Positions 54,339 to 64,000 of a stretch of 64,000 nt of DNA are shown here, piece after piece. A program made the translations under genes and the position numbers. Every line of letters begins with the position of its first letter. Positions within the stretch are counted from its first letter, which is position 1. The notes under the pieces were generated by a model. It saw only the letters and a program-made list of their open reading frames with translations. It was not told the origin of the DNA and searched no databases. Source of the DNA: Agrypnia vestita (taxonomy: Eukaryota; Arthropoda; Insecta; Trichoptera; Phryganeidae); assembly GCA_016648135.1 (NCBI GenBank), contig JADDOH010000178.1, positions 1 through 64,000 of the forward strand. The letters run 5' to 3'.

Positions 54339-55014
54339 TTAAAAGTGTTCGTGGGAATTTGGGTGACCCGTTGGGAAATCCTGAGGGGTCCTGCTCAGTG
54401 GTCCTGATGTACCCTTGACCATGCTGCCCTACATTGGTTTTTCTTTGTTTTCTTTTAATAATCTTGCAATTTCACTTTTTCTGTTTATTACTTCTATTTT
54501 CTCTTTACATTCTTGTTAATTTCATTGTGTTTTCTATCGTTATTTTCCATTTTATTTGCACAACCATGTTATCTTTCTGTTTTGTATCATATTTTGTCAA
54601 TTTTACGTTGTCTCTCCTGATCGGTGTCATACCGGTGGTTTTACCTTTTCTGGCACAAGTGCTACATGTTTTTATTTTTGTTTTGTCCCTTTCCCTCCAA
54701 GGAGGGGTGTTGATTTATTTTTGTCCCGTGCGATGTCTCCTCGGGTGTTCTTATGTTGTATTTTTTAGATTATAGATGTTCTTTTATTGTAATTTTGTAA
54801 AACCTCTTTTAAAAATAAAGACTTTTAGCATGGGACATTGAAGGTTTTGCGCGACCGACTCGCCTGGTCTTGCTTCTTGTTATGCTGGGACGCAAGGCCG
54901 GGCGGAGAGGACGCTTTAGCATAAAATAATGCCAACCAGGCGGCGAATGTGTTGGGCTGATATGGACGCTTCGGCGCATAAAACAGCCCAGGGTATGTGG
55001 TGGGTCACCTTCAA
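54339..55014 (+). mobile_element. Retroposon S, copy 2 (longer)
   Basis: 676 bp flanked by TGTACGTAAGTT on both sides (54327-54338 and 55015-55026). The 3' end is GGTGGGTCACCTTCAA, as in copy 1. The 3' ~250 bases (from CATGGGACATTGAAGG) are GC-richer and probably structured, and there is no poly(A). I see no pol III boxes. It may be a non-LTR 3' end or a SINE that uses such an element's 3' recognition sequence. Partner element not identified. Confidence 0.88.
54434..54775 (+). other. 113-codon hydrophobic frame in retroposon S, copy 2
   Basis: Identical to the frame at 22294-21953. The T-rich strand forces Phe/Leu/Ile/Val codons; an alternative frame (54556-54768) is also open. No family recognised. 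Confidence 0.3.
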
Positions 55015-55026
55015 TGTACGTAAGTT

Positions 55027-57070
55027 AGTTAAAGACCCAATGGCAAGAAGTTACTAGAACTAACATTTTTGTCAAAAATGAGTTAATAAGCCCTCTAAAC
55101 TAAATAATGTACGCTCTTTCCATTGGAAATAAGTTCAGAACTTAAAAATAATTAGAACATGTTCAAATCATAGGGATGAAAATGTTAACTACATTTTTTC
55201 TTAAGAATCAAATCAGTTACTAATGGGAAGAACATGTAATCTTCAATAATAACATGTTCATGCCATCATTTTGAAATTAACACACCTTTTAATTTGATTG
55301 GAATATTTATGGTAAATATAAATTTTACTCTGGCAGTAATGTCATATATACCTTTTTATTCGAATAGTATTATAAAATGTACTTATATATTATTTTTCAA
55401 TAATTTTAAATGGTACGTACCATGTTTTGTATTATTAATTAACAAGCCAGGTATTTTATAATTTTGGATAATGGATGGTGAAAAGGGATAGCATTTGAAA
55501 GGTTGTTTGATGTTCATGTTTTACCAATTTGAAAAAGGTGTTATTCTATTAAAAATGAGTTCCAGAGGTGAAAAAATGGTTGTTAACTACATTTTTTAAG
55601 GAAAAATTAGTATATTTTTATTTTTTGTGCATAAATGCTTTTCTTTTACTTTGTGAATACTTTTTTGATATTTTAGTGACATGAATCAATATAAATTAAT
55701 CTTGAATTATCAATAAAACATATTTTTCAAAGGCGAAATGAAAATATCTAATTATTTCAAAATGACTTGAATGTTAATTAACAACTCTTTGCCATGGGGT
55801 CTTCAGTGTTATTAGTTATAACTGATAAAGAGAAGGACTACTTTTCTTGAACGTTTAGTCATGATAAATAACTCAAATATTGTGTGTGTGAAGAGCAAAG
55901 TTTAAATGAATATATATGTCGCTCTACAAAATTACTGCCAAATTATTCAATGATATAAATATGGAACAAATTAATTTTTGGAAATTATTAAGACATTTCA
56001 ATTAACATTAAATTTCATGTCTCATGATGGAAACTACGTTGCTAGCTAAAAATAGTCATGTTGACCTTAAAAATACCAGACAGTCAACGACTGGGAGTTC
56101 TTCGCTTCGCTTTGAAATATATTCCACTTTACAATTAAGATAAATTAATTAACATAAATTTAAATGTAAGCTTGTCTGACCCGACATAAAACGAACCCAT
56201 CTGAAACTACAAACTTGCTTAGAAATATCTTTAATTGTAAATGTCCACATCCCGCGTGGGGCTGGTTGAAGTTTCTCATTAAGTAATATACATAAATTTT
56301 GTGTTGCTACTAATGAAATTCTAAGATGTGATATTTAAGATTTCTATATGAAGCCTGGGAGAGGGGCTCTCGAACGTCTTTTCAAAGATAAACACAAGAC
56401 TGTTGTAGAAATTACCCTAATTTGGATAAAGTAATACAACGGAACAGGTGTATCGTCGGAGCGATTTCCCTTACTAATATTACCCGAACTTCCTTCTACT
56501 TAAAGTTCTAAGGGCGTCCCCGACGTTGGTACCTGGCCGAAGATTAGGAAACTTACTGTCTCATTTGTAAACTATTCCAAAGATGTCACTTAAGGGGTGC
56601 TTGTTGTTTTTCTTGTTTGAATTTCGAGGCATTCGGATGCATATTTAATAATCTTCCAAGGCGAGACTGTCAGTTAATTTATTTATGTTTTCTGGTTACG
56701 TAAAGGTTGCCAGAGAGAAAAACTTCGATGGAAAGGGATGGGAATAAGGTGGTTAGTTTTTTCAAATGTTCCCCTATTTTCTCCAAACTTCAAATTTCTC
56801 CTATTTCTGTTGTCACTTTTTCATTTCGGTTCAAAAGAAGCACTTCATCTCATCATCGTGTTTTTATTTATTTAAATGCATATTAAAATAAATGGGGGAA
56901 GGCTTTTTTTGGGTACTTTATGTTAATTTGGGTTGTAGGTGAGTGAAGTATCTAGGAACGTGATATTGTTCATTTCTGTTTTTCCCAATATAAATTTATA
57001 ATTTTTTGTGATATTTATCTATTATACGCATATTGCCATATCTATTACAGATTCCTCTTTTGCATTTTAA
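55027..57070. other. Long unassigned AT-rich stretch
   Basis: The phrase GTTAACTACATTTTTT recurs near 55195 and 55589, in AT-rich DNA without coding motifs. I recognise no element. Confidence 0.45.
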
Positions 57071-57075
57071 ACAAA

Positions 57076-57117
57076 ATCGATTTTGGCTGTTTGAATTATC
57101 AAACAGCCAAAATCGAT
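57076..57117. repeat. Perfect 19-bp hairpin, 4-base loop
   Basis: ATCGATTTTGGCTGTTTGA, loop ATTA, then the exact reverse complement. Confidence 0.95.
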
Positions 57118-57334
57118 AAATATTTTTTTTCTAATTCCACATACCTCAGTCTTAATTCACCTGATGAAGGAAATGGACGTTTCCGATACGTGTAGTGTAA
57201 CAAGTCTCAAATATAAAATAGTGAGAAAAAAACAAAGTTCAGTGTTTAATTTCATAATTTGTTAATAATGGATTTCCACAAAATTAACGCCGAAACATTC
57301 AATTACTTATCAATTCTTATATACTTATGCTTTA

Positions 57335-57530
57335 GGACCCGGCGGGTAATATAGGTGACATTTCCCCCTTATTATTTTACCCCTTCTCCTCCTAATGATA
57401 TATTTTCGATGCAAATCTCTACCGTTTGACCGATCGGACACAAAATTTGAAAACTCATTCTTTGGAACTCGGTGGTTAACAAAGGAAACATTTCCCCCTA
57501 TTCTTTTACTCCTTCCTCTACCCCTTATAC
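57335..57530. repeat. Tandem units related to 10228-10485
   Basis: GGCGGGTAATATAGGTGACA, TACCGTTTGACCGATCGGAC and a second GGAAACATTTCCCCCTATTC repeat the unit described at 10228. Confidence 0.6.
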
Positions 57531-57956
57531 GTATTTACGTATTCATATTTATGAATACTCAAAATGCTCATCATACCAGTGCCCAAATAAGCAGATGAGA
57601 CAAGGGAAGCTTTTAAGGCCTGTCGTTGGGCCATTTCTAGATAATTGACTTTGGTGCAAAATCTGGCTTAAACAATGAGCCATAAAGTTCGTTTAAAATG
57701 TTAAGCGTCACAAAAAGCATATAATTCTTAAAACTTTGATAGCTAGGTAATGTGAAGAGAATGAACGAAAAACAAAGACCAAGTCCCGCTGAATATAAGA
57801 ACAATAGACCAAAGGGACTTAGAAAGGCCTAGACTAAGATTGAGCGTCAATGTTCCCAAAGATTATTTTATATTAGAATTATCAGTACAATTAACAGTGC
57901 AATCCATTATTATCTTTGCTGAGCATATTGCTACTTTTACTTAAGAACTGTCAACG

Positions 57957-58189
57957 ATGGAGTCGACCAAATCAAAAAGCAAGAGCAAAGATTCAAAGGA
58001 AATCGACTGGGAAAGAATGACTAATTACATAGACGATAAATTCAAAAAATTAATAATAGAAGTTCGCAATAAAGTCGAAAAAAGCGGAAGGAATCCAGAA
58101 AGCTGGCTATGTTTGTAAGTGAAAAATATGACGAATTCATTTCTAAGTTTGAACTGTTCGCAACACTACAAGAAGAAATCCAAAAATAA
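57957..58189 (+). pseudogene. LINE ORF1-like N-terminal remnant
   Basis: The frame from ATG 57957 encodes MESTKSKSKSKDSKEIDWER, MTNYIDDKFKKLIIEVRN and then a stop. A +1 frame continues MFVSEKYDEFISKFELFATL, QEEIQK, stop. A basic start, IDW--M--YID-KF--L, and F-S-KYDEF--K then a charged coiled-coil start resemble ORF1 openings of jockey-like elements. This is a recognition by pattern only. It lies in the insert within family A copy 5. Confidence 0.45.
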
Positions 58190-58239
58190 AGACTAGAGTT
58201 GAAAATAGGGACAAAGTGTTAAAGAGTTAAGAGAGAGGT

Positions 58240-58265
58240 GTTATTACGGTCGTTAGACATATTTA
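58240..58265 (+). repeat. Isolated end motif of family Y
   Basis: GTTATTACGGTCGTTAGACA then TATTTAA, identical over ~26 bases to the left end of the TIR composite at 10174. Confidence 0.8.
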
Positions 58266-58550
58266 AATATAACTAGTTATATTTAAATATGTATATAATA
58301 TATTTTATACGAACCGTATGCTTTCCAAGAGATGATTTTCGACGTTTCGTTGAATTCTTATTCAACGTCATCAGGAGGAAAACTTGTATCCGCATAGGTA
58401 AAGAGTAAAAAAAAAAGTCCGCCCTTTACCTCCACGGGTACAGGTCGTCCTCCTGAAGACATTGAATAAGAATTCAACAAAATGTTGAGAATCGTCTCTC
58501 GGAAAAACATACGGTTCGTACAAAATATCCGCAACCAGTTATATTTAAAT
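58261..58550. repeat. Foldback repeat Z with ~110-bp arms
   Basis: 58261-58378 and 58446-58550 are imperfect inverted arms. Each holds TACGAACCGTATG (or inverse), a GAATTCTTATTC hairpin segment and CCTCCTGA. One arm alone is at 10905-10990. Confidence 0.85.
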
Positions 58551-58640
58551 AGGGATAAAGTGATTAGAAAGACATATTTGCCTTGGAGATCCAGAACTGG
58601 AAAAAGCTGGCACGTTGATGTAGATGATGATGATGTATGA

Positions 58641-60218
58641 TTATTCAGTTGTTTGGCAAAGTACCCTTGAGTTGAAAGTTTAACGAAAAATAATGCTTTA
58701 TATTATCCATGTCTATCATCACTACGAAAAACCTTTCGGTGCTTTAAATGGAATTAAGCTTAACAAATCAGGGTTGTCCGAAACATAACGTAAAATTTTG
58801 TAAGATACTGTCTTACCTATTCGCATTATAGGGGTTATCTTTTCATCTCACTGAATACATATACATGACACAATAAGCCGAGAGCCTGACATGACGACGG
58901 TGCGCGAAGTTGGTAAATAATTTAAAGTAATGTTGGACGTGGAGTTCTGGGCTAAATTATGCTAAAGCCTTCGCGGAAGCCCGCCAATCACTGCCGTGTC
59001 TGGCGAACCTGAAGTCTCTATCTAACATCGAGTAGTCTCAAACAGTGATATCATGAATAATATTATGTTTCAACATGTTACAGTACAGTATCGCATGGTG
59101 AACTTCGTCAGTTTTTTATTCTTCTTTGTGTAAGTGTTGTGATGTGGGGTAGGGAGTTACGTATTTTGAACGTTGTAATTTTATCAATAGTTGCATTGCA
59201 AAAATCAAAAAATCCGACTGCGAGACAAGTGAACTTTGAATAAACTGAAAAGAAAAAAACAAGTCCAGTAGTCTAGAATGCTGTTAAGTTATATTGAATA
59301 ACTACACCATTGAAATAGTTTCATGATCGATACACACATAATTTACATAAAACAAATATTAAATTCTAATGCGGAACACAGCGACTTAAACAGTCGGGAC
59401 CCGTTAAAAATCTAGACCGACTCAAATCTTTCCAATAATTTAATTTGGTGACACTCAAAATGTTAATGTAAATCGATTAACGTAAGAATCATCAAAATCG
59501 ACCGAAGCGTTTGGTCTCTAGAGCGCCACAAATAAACAAACATACATACATATAGAGGTTTACAAACACGTTACCCTCCTTTTCGTCGCGCAGTCGGGTA
59601 AAAAATGTTGCGATTTCAACTTGGCTATGGGAGACAAATGAATCATTAACACAATTAAGAGTTTTTATTGATTTACCAAAAAGTGACTAAAATCGAATTT
59701 AATTTGAGCACTATTTTTAAAAAGGAGTGAGAATAAATACATAGGTACTCTAGATATATTCGCTTTGGTTTATTCCGCAGATTCCAAGATGCGATTAGAT
59801 ACATAATTTACAAGATTTTTGCGATTACAAAGCTGAACGCATGTAAACGGTTCTACGGTCAAATAAGGAATGACTGAAGCAAGCAGTGTGAGCTGCTTGT
59901 AGACTAGCTAGAAGCTTTCTTCTTCTTTTTGATTCCGCTTATCGCTTGCTTGATTAAATTCGATTCAATTTATTTAATAGGTAAAGAACATGTACATGAA
60001 AAACTTATATTTAATTAATGTACATGAATAAGAATTCTAATCAAAGATGTAGGAGAATCCTACTTCGGAAAACCCTCTCAGAGATACAGACATACCAATG
60101 TCAAAAGTGATGCTGTGCAATGCTGTCTAATGTATTTATCAGAATCATACAAACCAATGCTCGCGTAATTTCAGTAATATCGATCATTCCGCGCAACAAT
60201 TGATAAAAATGCGTAAAC
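58641..60218. other. Unassigned
   Basis: No motif recognised on either strand. Moderately AT-rich. Confidence 0.4.
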
Positions 60219-60992
60219 CAGCGTTTCCCGAAAAGTAGTTCGCGGAACCCTGGAGTTCTACGGAAGGGTCACGAGGGTTCCGCGTTCCATCCGAGAGTTA
60301 GATGAACCGGTTCGTAGAAAAGAGTCACAACCGCGCCGCACGAGCGCCGCAAAAATGCGTTGCAAGTAACCTCAGATGTGGAAAAAAACATATATGAACA
60401 TATGAAAGAGTATTTTCCGGTAAAGCTATAGGACATCGGTTGGGTATAGAATCCGTTCGCAAATCACACCAAACCATGGATGCTAACTGTGTCAGAGTAT
60501 GAAAATTTGATCGATATTACCTGTTTATCTTCTCTAAAAAAATTACTTTTGGATTGGAATTAAGCACGAATACGCTGCAAACTTTGACAAGGCTGGCATG
60601 GTTCTGCTTCCATTTGTGATGACTTATCGATGCGAGACTGGTTTTTCAGCTTACGCTTACACCAAAAACAATTACAGAAACAAACTGGATGCAGCTCCAG
60701 ATCTTCGCATTCAATTGTCAGACATTAAGCCTAATTTTAATGCTATTATAAGAAAATATGTTAAAAAATTTCATTCTTCACAATTAAATTCAGAGTTACA
60801 ATGTATCTCTTTGCACAATAAATATTTTACAATATTTTTAATAATTATTTTTTATTTATATTCGTTCTTTCTTTTCAAGTTTAACATAAAATTTTTTCAA
60901 ACTACAAGGTAATCATTTTTTTATCAAAATAGGGTTCCCCCAAGAAAAATATGATCAATCAGGGTTCCGTGGCAAAAAAAATGGGAACCTCG
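60219..60992 (+). mobile_element. Internally deleted hAT element
   Basis: The left end CAGCGTTTCCCGAAAAG and subterminal CGCGGAACCCTGG are mirrored imperfectly at the right end (GGTTCCGTGGCAAA, ATGGGAACCTCG). CAGxGxTTCCC ends are a hAT hallmark. It contains a hAT transposase C-terminus. I could not match an 8-bp duplication, so the copy is old or the edges are off by a few bases. Confidence 0.65.
60430..60912 (+). pseudogene. hAT transposase (ZBED5/FAM200-like) C-terminal dimerisation region
   Basis: The frame reads DIGWV, stop, NPFANHTKPWMLTVSEYENL, IDITCLSSLKK, then after a shift NYFWIGIKHEYAANFDKAGM, VLLPFVMTYRCETGFSAYAY, TKNNYRNKLDAAPDLRIQLS and a DIKPNF stretch. The run FWI----EYP-L---A---LLPF-TTYLCE-GFS----IKTK-RN-L...LR--LS-I-P is the C-terminal hAT dimerisation block of ZBED-like transposases. 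Here Arg replaces the usual Leu before CE, and Tyr-Ala replaces the usual Ala-Leu. The catalytic DDE part and zinc finger are deleted. Confidence 0.85.
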
Positions 60993-62205
60993 TCTCTATT
61001 ATTATATATATATTATAGCCAAGCTACACTGGAGAAACTCGGTTGGAAAATTAATGCCGTACTCTCTCTTATGTAGAGATATTTTAGAAACTTCCTTGAT
61101 ATTACTTCCGATAGGTTGACGTGCTTTAGAGCAAGTTCACCTTAATCACCACCAGGGGTATGAACGTACCCAACAGACGGAGTTGAGAAAGAAGGGCCTA
61201 CGACTCGACCGCTAAGCCATGCACTCCTCGATTGTGCCACTTCATTCAACTTTTCAAAAATACTTAAGAGACATACTGTGCACCAATTTTCAGACGTGTA
61301 AAGGAAACACAATGATGAAGAAAAAAAAAATTGATAGCCGGTGCTGGTGTATTTTATATTAATTAAATTACATCACTGCTTCGTAAGATATCGTTATATG
61401 TTTTGCCAAAAAAGACCTCACTTGTGAAGAGTTTTTTTAAACCAATTACTTAAAAGATATGTAGAAACATCTTTACGTGGGCATTACATTTCTGCTAAAT
61501 CGTAATGATTCATGGGTCCAATTACATTAGAGACTGCGTTCAGGGTACGCTGGACCCCAATCGATAAGGCCTTTGAAGAATTTATAGATAAATCTGTACA
61601 CCGTCTGGTGTATTATATTATCGTATAATTTTGCTTTTACCCTTCCTTAGACCGTGATGTTTAGGCGAGTTGTAGAATACCATGCTACAAGCAGAAGAAG
61701 AAGAGGGTAACATTTTTCGAAACAGAAAATGCCCATTGTCTCAAAAATTTTCCAGAATCTTCTGTATGTAGTTTTCTGGGATATTCTGCTGTGCATATCA
61801 GACCTCTCTTGCCGACGTTTAAGATCTTATCAAAGGGTCTATCATCAGGGCTGATGTGATGACATCAGCCCTTTGTCTCGCAGAAAAAAAGACATGCAAA
61901 ACGGGTGACAGTGTTCAGGGTTCAGTGTGGATATATAAATAATTGCTTTTACAGACGTGCGAATATTCTGGAAAGACGAATATATTATTGAGTGAAGTGA
62001 TCATTTAAGATACCATACAATGCCATTTAATTAATAGTCGTAAGTCCAGTGGATACACAAAAAAGACTTCCATACCTACTTTGCCATATTAAAAAGTAGC
62101 TTTGTCTCTACGAGACTTCTTTACTATATCTTGATTAATGATTTGTCTCCCTTGGGGATAAAATCAAATTCTGTGTACTTTAAAAAAAATTTTGAACACA
62201 TTCAA
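60993..62205. other. Unassigned with two repeat scraps
   Basis: Around 61150-61230, on the reverse strand, TGGCTTAGCGGTC resembles an A box and GGTACGTTCATACC a poor B box, a possible SINE head. 61748-61830 is family E sequence, followed by an 11-bp perfect hairpin (AGGGCTGATGT at 61847, GATG loop). Confidence 0.4.
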
Positions 62206-62209
62206 AATA

Positions 62210-62880
62210 TTCTTTACTATTCACGGATGATATAGCGAGGCTGGCACCTATACAAGAGAACCTGCAAGAGTGGATAAATTCCTTCAATGAAGAGTGCACT
62301 CAAGTTGGGATGAAGATTAGTACTGCCAAAATAGTGGTTATGGTCGTAGAAAGAGACAAAGAGCAGTGCTCGATCAGCATACAGGGGACCCAGCTGAAGC
62401 AAGTCGAAAAATTAAAATACCTTGGGGTGGAATTTTCTAGCGACGGGAGGCAGGAAAGAAAAAAAGCGGCGTTCTGAGATGAGTTTTCTAAGGGAGGTAG
62501 CGGGAGTCACACTGATAAGATAGAGTGAGAAGTGCTGATATAAGGCACACACTTGACATGGAGCTCCTACTCCTTCACATAGAAAATGTGTGGGAGTAGG
62601 GGCTCCATGCTTAAGCATGTGCTAAGAATGTCAGAGGAACGAGTACGAAGAGGAATCCTTTTGGCAACCCCGAAAGGAAGACGGCCGGTGCATCTTTCCA
62701 GATTAAGCTGGGAAAAGCAACACACAAGTGTATGTGAAAACAGAATGCGTCTTGACTCATGTGAAAGCAGTTCAAGACATGGGAATATGGAAGCACCTTG
62801 TCGAGTCTTTGAGCCCCCGACCCTGCTAGGACAAGGCGATGAAGATGATATAATATTTTTTTATTCACGCACGAGTGTAA
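62210..62880 (+). pseudogene. Non-LTR RT fragment and tail (family M)
   Basis: SRMI-broken, then DDIARLAPIQENLQEWINSF, NEECTQVGMKISTAKIVVMV, VERDKEQCSISIQGTQLKQV, EKLKYLGVEFSSDGRQE. This is the stretch that follows the catalytic (Y/F)ADD in CR1/RTE-like RTs (DD-A-----LQ--L--W------GM-IN--KT--M--SR------I-I-G--L--V--FKYLG). Later, GSMLKHVLRMSEERVRRGIL, LATPKGRRPV matches the --GH--RM---R-----L----GRR--GRP tail. The central part is replaced by an inverted repeat at 62557-62609. Dead. Confidence 0.8.
62557..62609. repeat. 17-bp hairpin with one mismatch
   Basis: CATGGAGCTCCTACTCC (62557-62573) and GGAGTAGGGGCTCCATG (62593-62609), within the family M retrotransposon at a deletion point. Confidence 0.9.
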
Positions 62881-62892
62881 ATTTATAAATAA

Positions 62893-63400
62893 TAATCATC
62901 ATCATCATCACTCTTGGCACTACAACACTTGGTGAGTCAAGACTCACCAAGTGTTGTAGTGATAATCAATAATCTTCTTCCACTCATCTCAGTTTAGTAC
63001 CAGCTCTCTCCAGTTCCGAAGCTCTTAAGCAGAGATTTCTTTGAGGACATTATCACTCCATCTTAATTTTGGCTTTCCTAAGCTTCTTCGCCCTATTGTC
63101 CTTGAGTTCAGCAGGGACTTTGGTGCTTGATGCTCGGACATTCTCTCCACATGACCCAGCCACCAAAGTCTTCCCAGTTTTATAAATTTTGTGACGTTTG
63201 GCTCCTTAAACAGAGTATAGAGCTCATTATTGTAACGTCTGCGCCAAAGTCCAGTTTCTAGAACCGGTCCGAAGATACGCCTCAAAATATTCCTTTCAAA
63301 AACGTCCAATGCTCGCTCATTCCTCTTAGTTAGTACCCACGTCTCAGCTGCGTACGTGAGCACTGGCCTAATCAGCGTTTTGTACACTAATATCTTGATG
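62893..63400 (-). pseudogene. Non-LTR RT tail (family A, copy 6, best preserved)
   Basis: The reverse strand keeps 120 clean codons: MYKTLIRPVLTYAAETWVLT, KRNERALDVFERNILRRIFG, PVLETGLWRRRYNNELYTLF, KEPNVTKFIKLGRLWWLGHV, ERMSEHQAPKSLLNSRTIGR, RSLGKPKLRWSDNVLKEISA; a frameshift follows, then NWRELVLN-DEWKK. It ends in (GAT)n (ATCATCATCATCA at ~62896). KxLIRPVLTYAAETW is the junction after the RT domain. A perfect inverted duplication (62918-62961) interrupts the 3' UTR. The gag-like ORF and the RT catalytic core are absent. Confidence 0.88.
62918..62961. repeat. Perfect 21-bp hairpin, 2-base loop
   Basis: CACTACAACACTTGGTGAGT plus C, loop AA, then its exact inverse. One arm is normal family A 3' UTR; the other is an inverted copy replacing the usual CTTGGCCTCCTCAA sequence. 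Confidence 0.97.
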
Positions 63401-64000
63401 TTTGTTTTTAATTAAAATTGTATTATAAATAATTCAATTTTATTTAAAACACCAAGTTTTACAGTTGTATATTATATATTTATTATATGCGTGTTGTACT
63501 TATTTTTGAATGGTAAAATAAATGTCTTTTGAGCCTTTCCCGATAGCAAGCATCAATATCCAAGACGATAGAACAATAAATATCCCCGGTGATCCGATTG
63601 AGGAGTAAAATAAATAAATTGAGAACATTTTTAAACCCTTCACAAAAATAGAAAGGTCAGGAGTCGTCCGTCGGGGCCTGGAATAGAGAAAGGATCATGA
63701 ATAATTTATATGTGATGTGTGGTTTTATACAACCTATATATTATATAGCTATTTTTTCAATTGAAAGCAGTTACGCATTCTTACATTACTTACCTTTACA
63801 AATTACCGATATCAAATTTTTATAATAATATTGAATTAATAAAAATAAAACATTTAGTATAAAATCGCTGACCTAAAAATGCCTATAAAACTAAAAAAAA
63901 GTATAAAGGAGGTGTGGGCCTGGTTGTAATGGATATGGGTATGGGTAATGTAATGGGTTGGGTATGGTTGTAAAATAAAAGAGTGATCTCAATGCCTTAT
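63401..64000. other. No recognisable gene
   Basis: AT-rich, with a short run of GGTATGGGTAATG-type repeats near 63935-63970. Nothing recognised. Confidence 0.45.

Larger units (their letters stand above)
57735..58640 (+). pseudogene. Non-LTR RT tail split by ~700-bp insert (family A, copy 5)
   Basis: 57735-57860 reads LGNVKRMNEKQRPSPAE, NIRTIDQRDLERPRLRL, a diverged form of GHVERMSEHQAPKSLLNSRPIGRRSLGRPKLRW. Similarity stops at CAATGTTCCCAAAGA and resumes at ~58566 with TTGGAGATCCAGAACTGGAA (NW-ELA) and GATGATGATGATG, the family's simple-repeat end. The insert holds an ORF1-like remnant and a foldback. Confidence 0.65.

Noticed and set aside
1..64000. Bacterial or viral gene clusters, toxin or defence systems
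   Set aside because: No operon-like packing, ribosome binding sites or recognisable genes of that kind; every recognisable protein motif belongs to transposons or retrotransposons.

Overview
This window looks like AT-rich, gene-poor nuclear DNA from an arthropod, most probably an insect. The grounds are four mariner copies with TA target duplications and insect-style WVPHEL/DD34D transposases, several jockey-like and other non-LTR retrotransposon remnants, tRNA-related SINEs with a 3' A-rich tail, hAT and PIF/Harbinger relics, and the absence of any bacterial-style gene packing. I found no intact host protein gene, rRNA, functional tRNA or CRISPR array. The insect order cannot be settled from the sequence alone.

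Layout. 0-2.5 kb is a tandem duplication of a ~1.31 kb unit that is itself a terminal-inverted-repeat (TIR) element. 4.3-9.7 kb holds degraded non-LTR reverse transcriptase (RT) tails, a SINE, a hAT element with a clean 8-bp target duplication, and a jockey-like tail nested in an older element. 10.2-11.4 kb is a ~1.2 kb TIR composite. 13-18.4 kb has more RT tails, the most complete mariner copy, and a retrotransposon split by a second insertion. 19-25 kb is a cluster of foldback elements, nested hAT and Harbinger remnants, and a 646-bp retroposon whose near-identical twin lies at 54.3-55.0 kb. 27-31.6 kb holds a SINE, RT tails and mariner copy 2. 34.2-36.1 kb is a degenerate ~115-120 bp tandem array saturated with GAAnnTTC units, the heat-shock-element pattern, followed by two further GAAnnTTC-rich, promoter-like stretches near 37.8 kb and 39.9-40.7 kb. 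40-55 kb carries more RT tails, an old dispersed repeat, a second hAT copy, mariner copies 3 and 4, two RT fragments head to head, and the second retroposon. 57-63.4 kb has a retrotransposon interrupted by a ~700-bp composite insert, a hAT transposase C-terminus, and two RT tails.

How the parts work together: the window is a layered record of transposition. None of the four mariners should be autonomous: copy 1 has a C-terminal frameshift, copies 2 and 4 have lost the first catalytic Asp by internal deletion, and copy 3 carries substitutions at two catalytic Asp residues. The most interesting unexplained signals are the heat-shock-element-like array, a CTGANGA-hairpin-GAAAC signature recurring in several unrelated repeat families, the retroposon pair with a fixed 3' end, and an excess of near-perfect hairpins with tiny loops. 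Positions of degraded elements are approximate where only residual similarity marks the edge.
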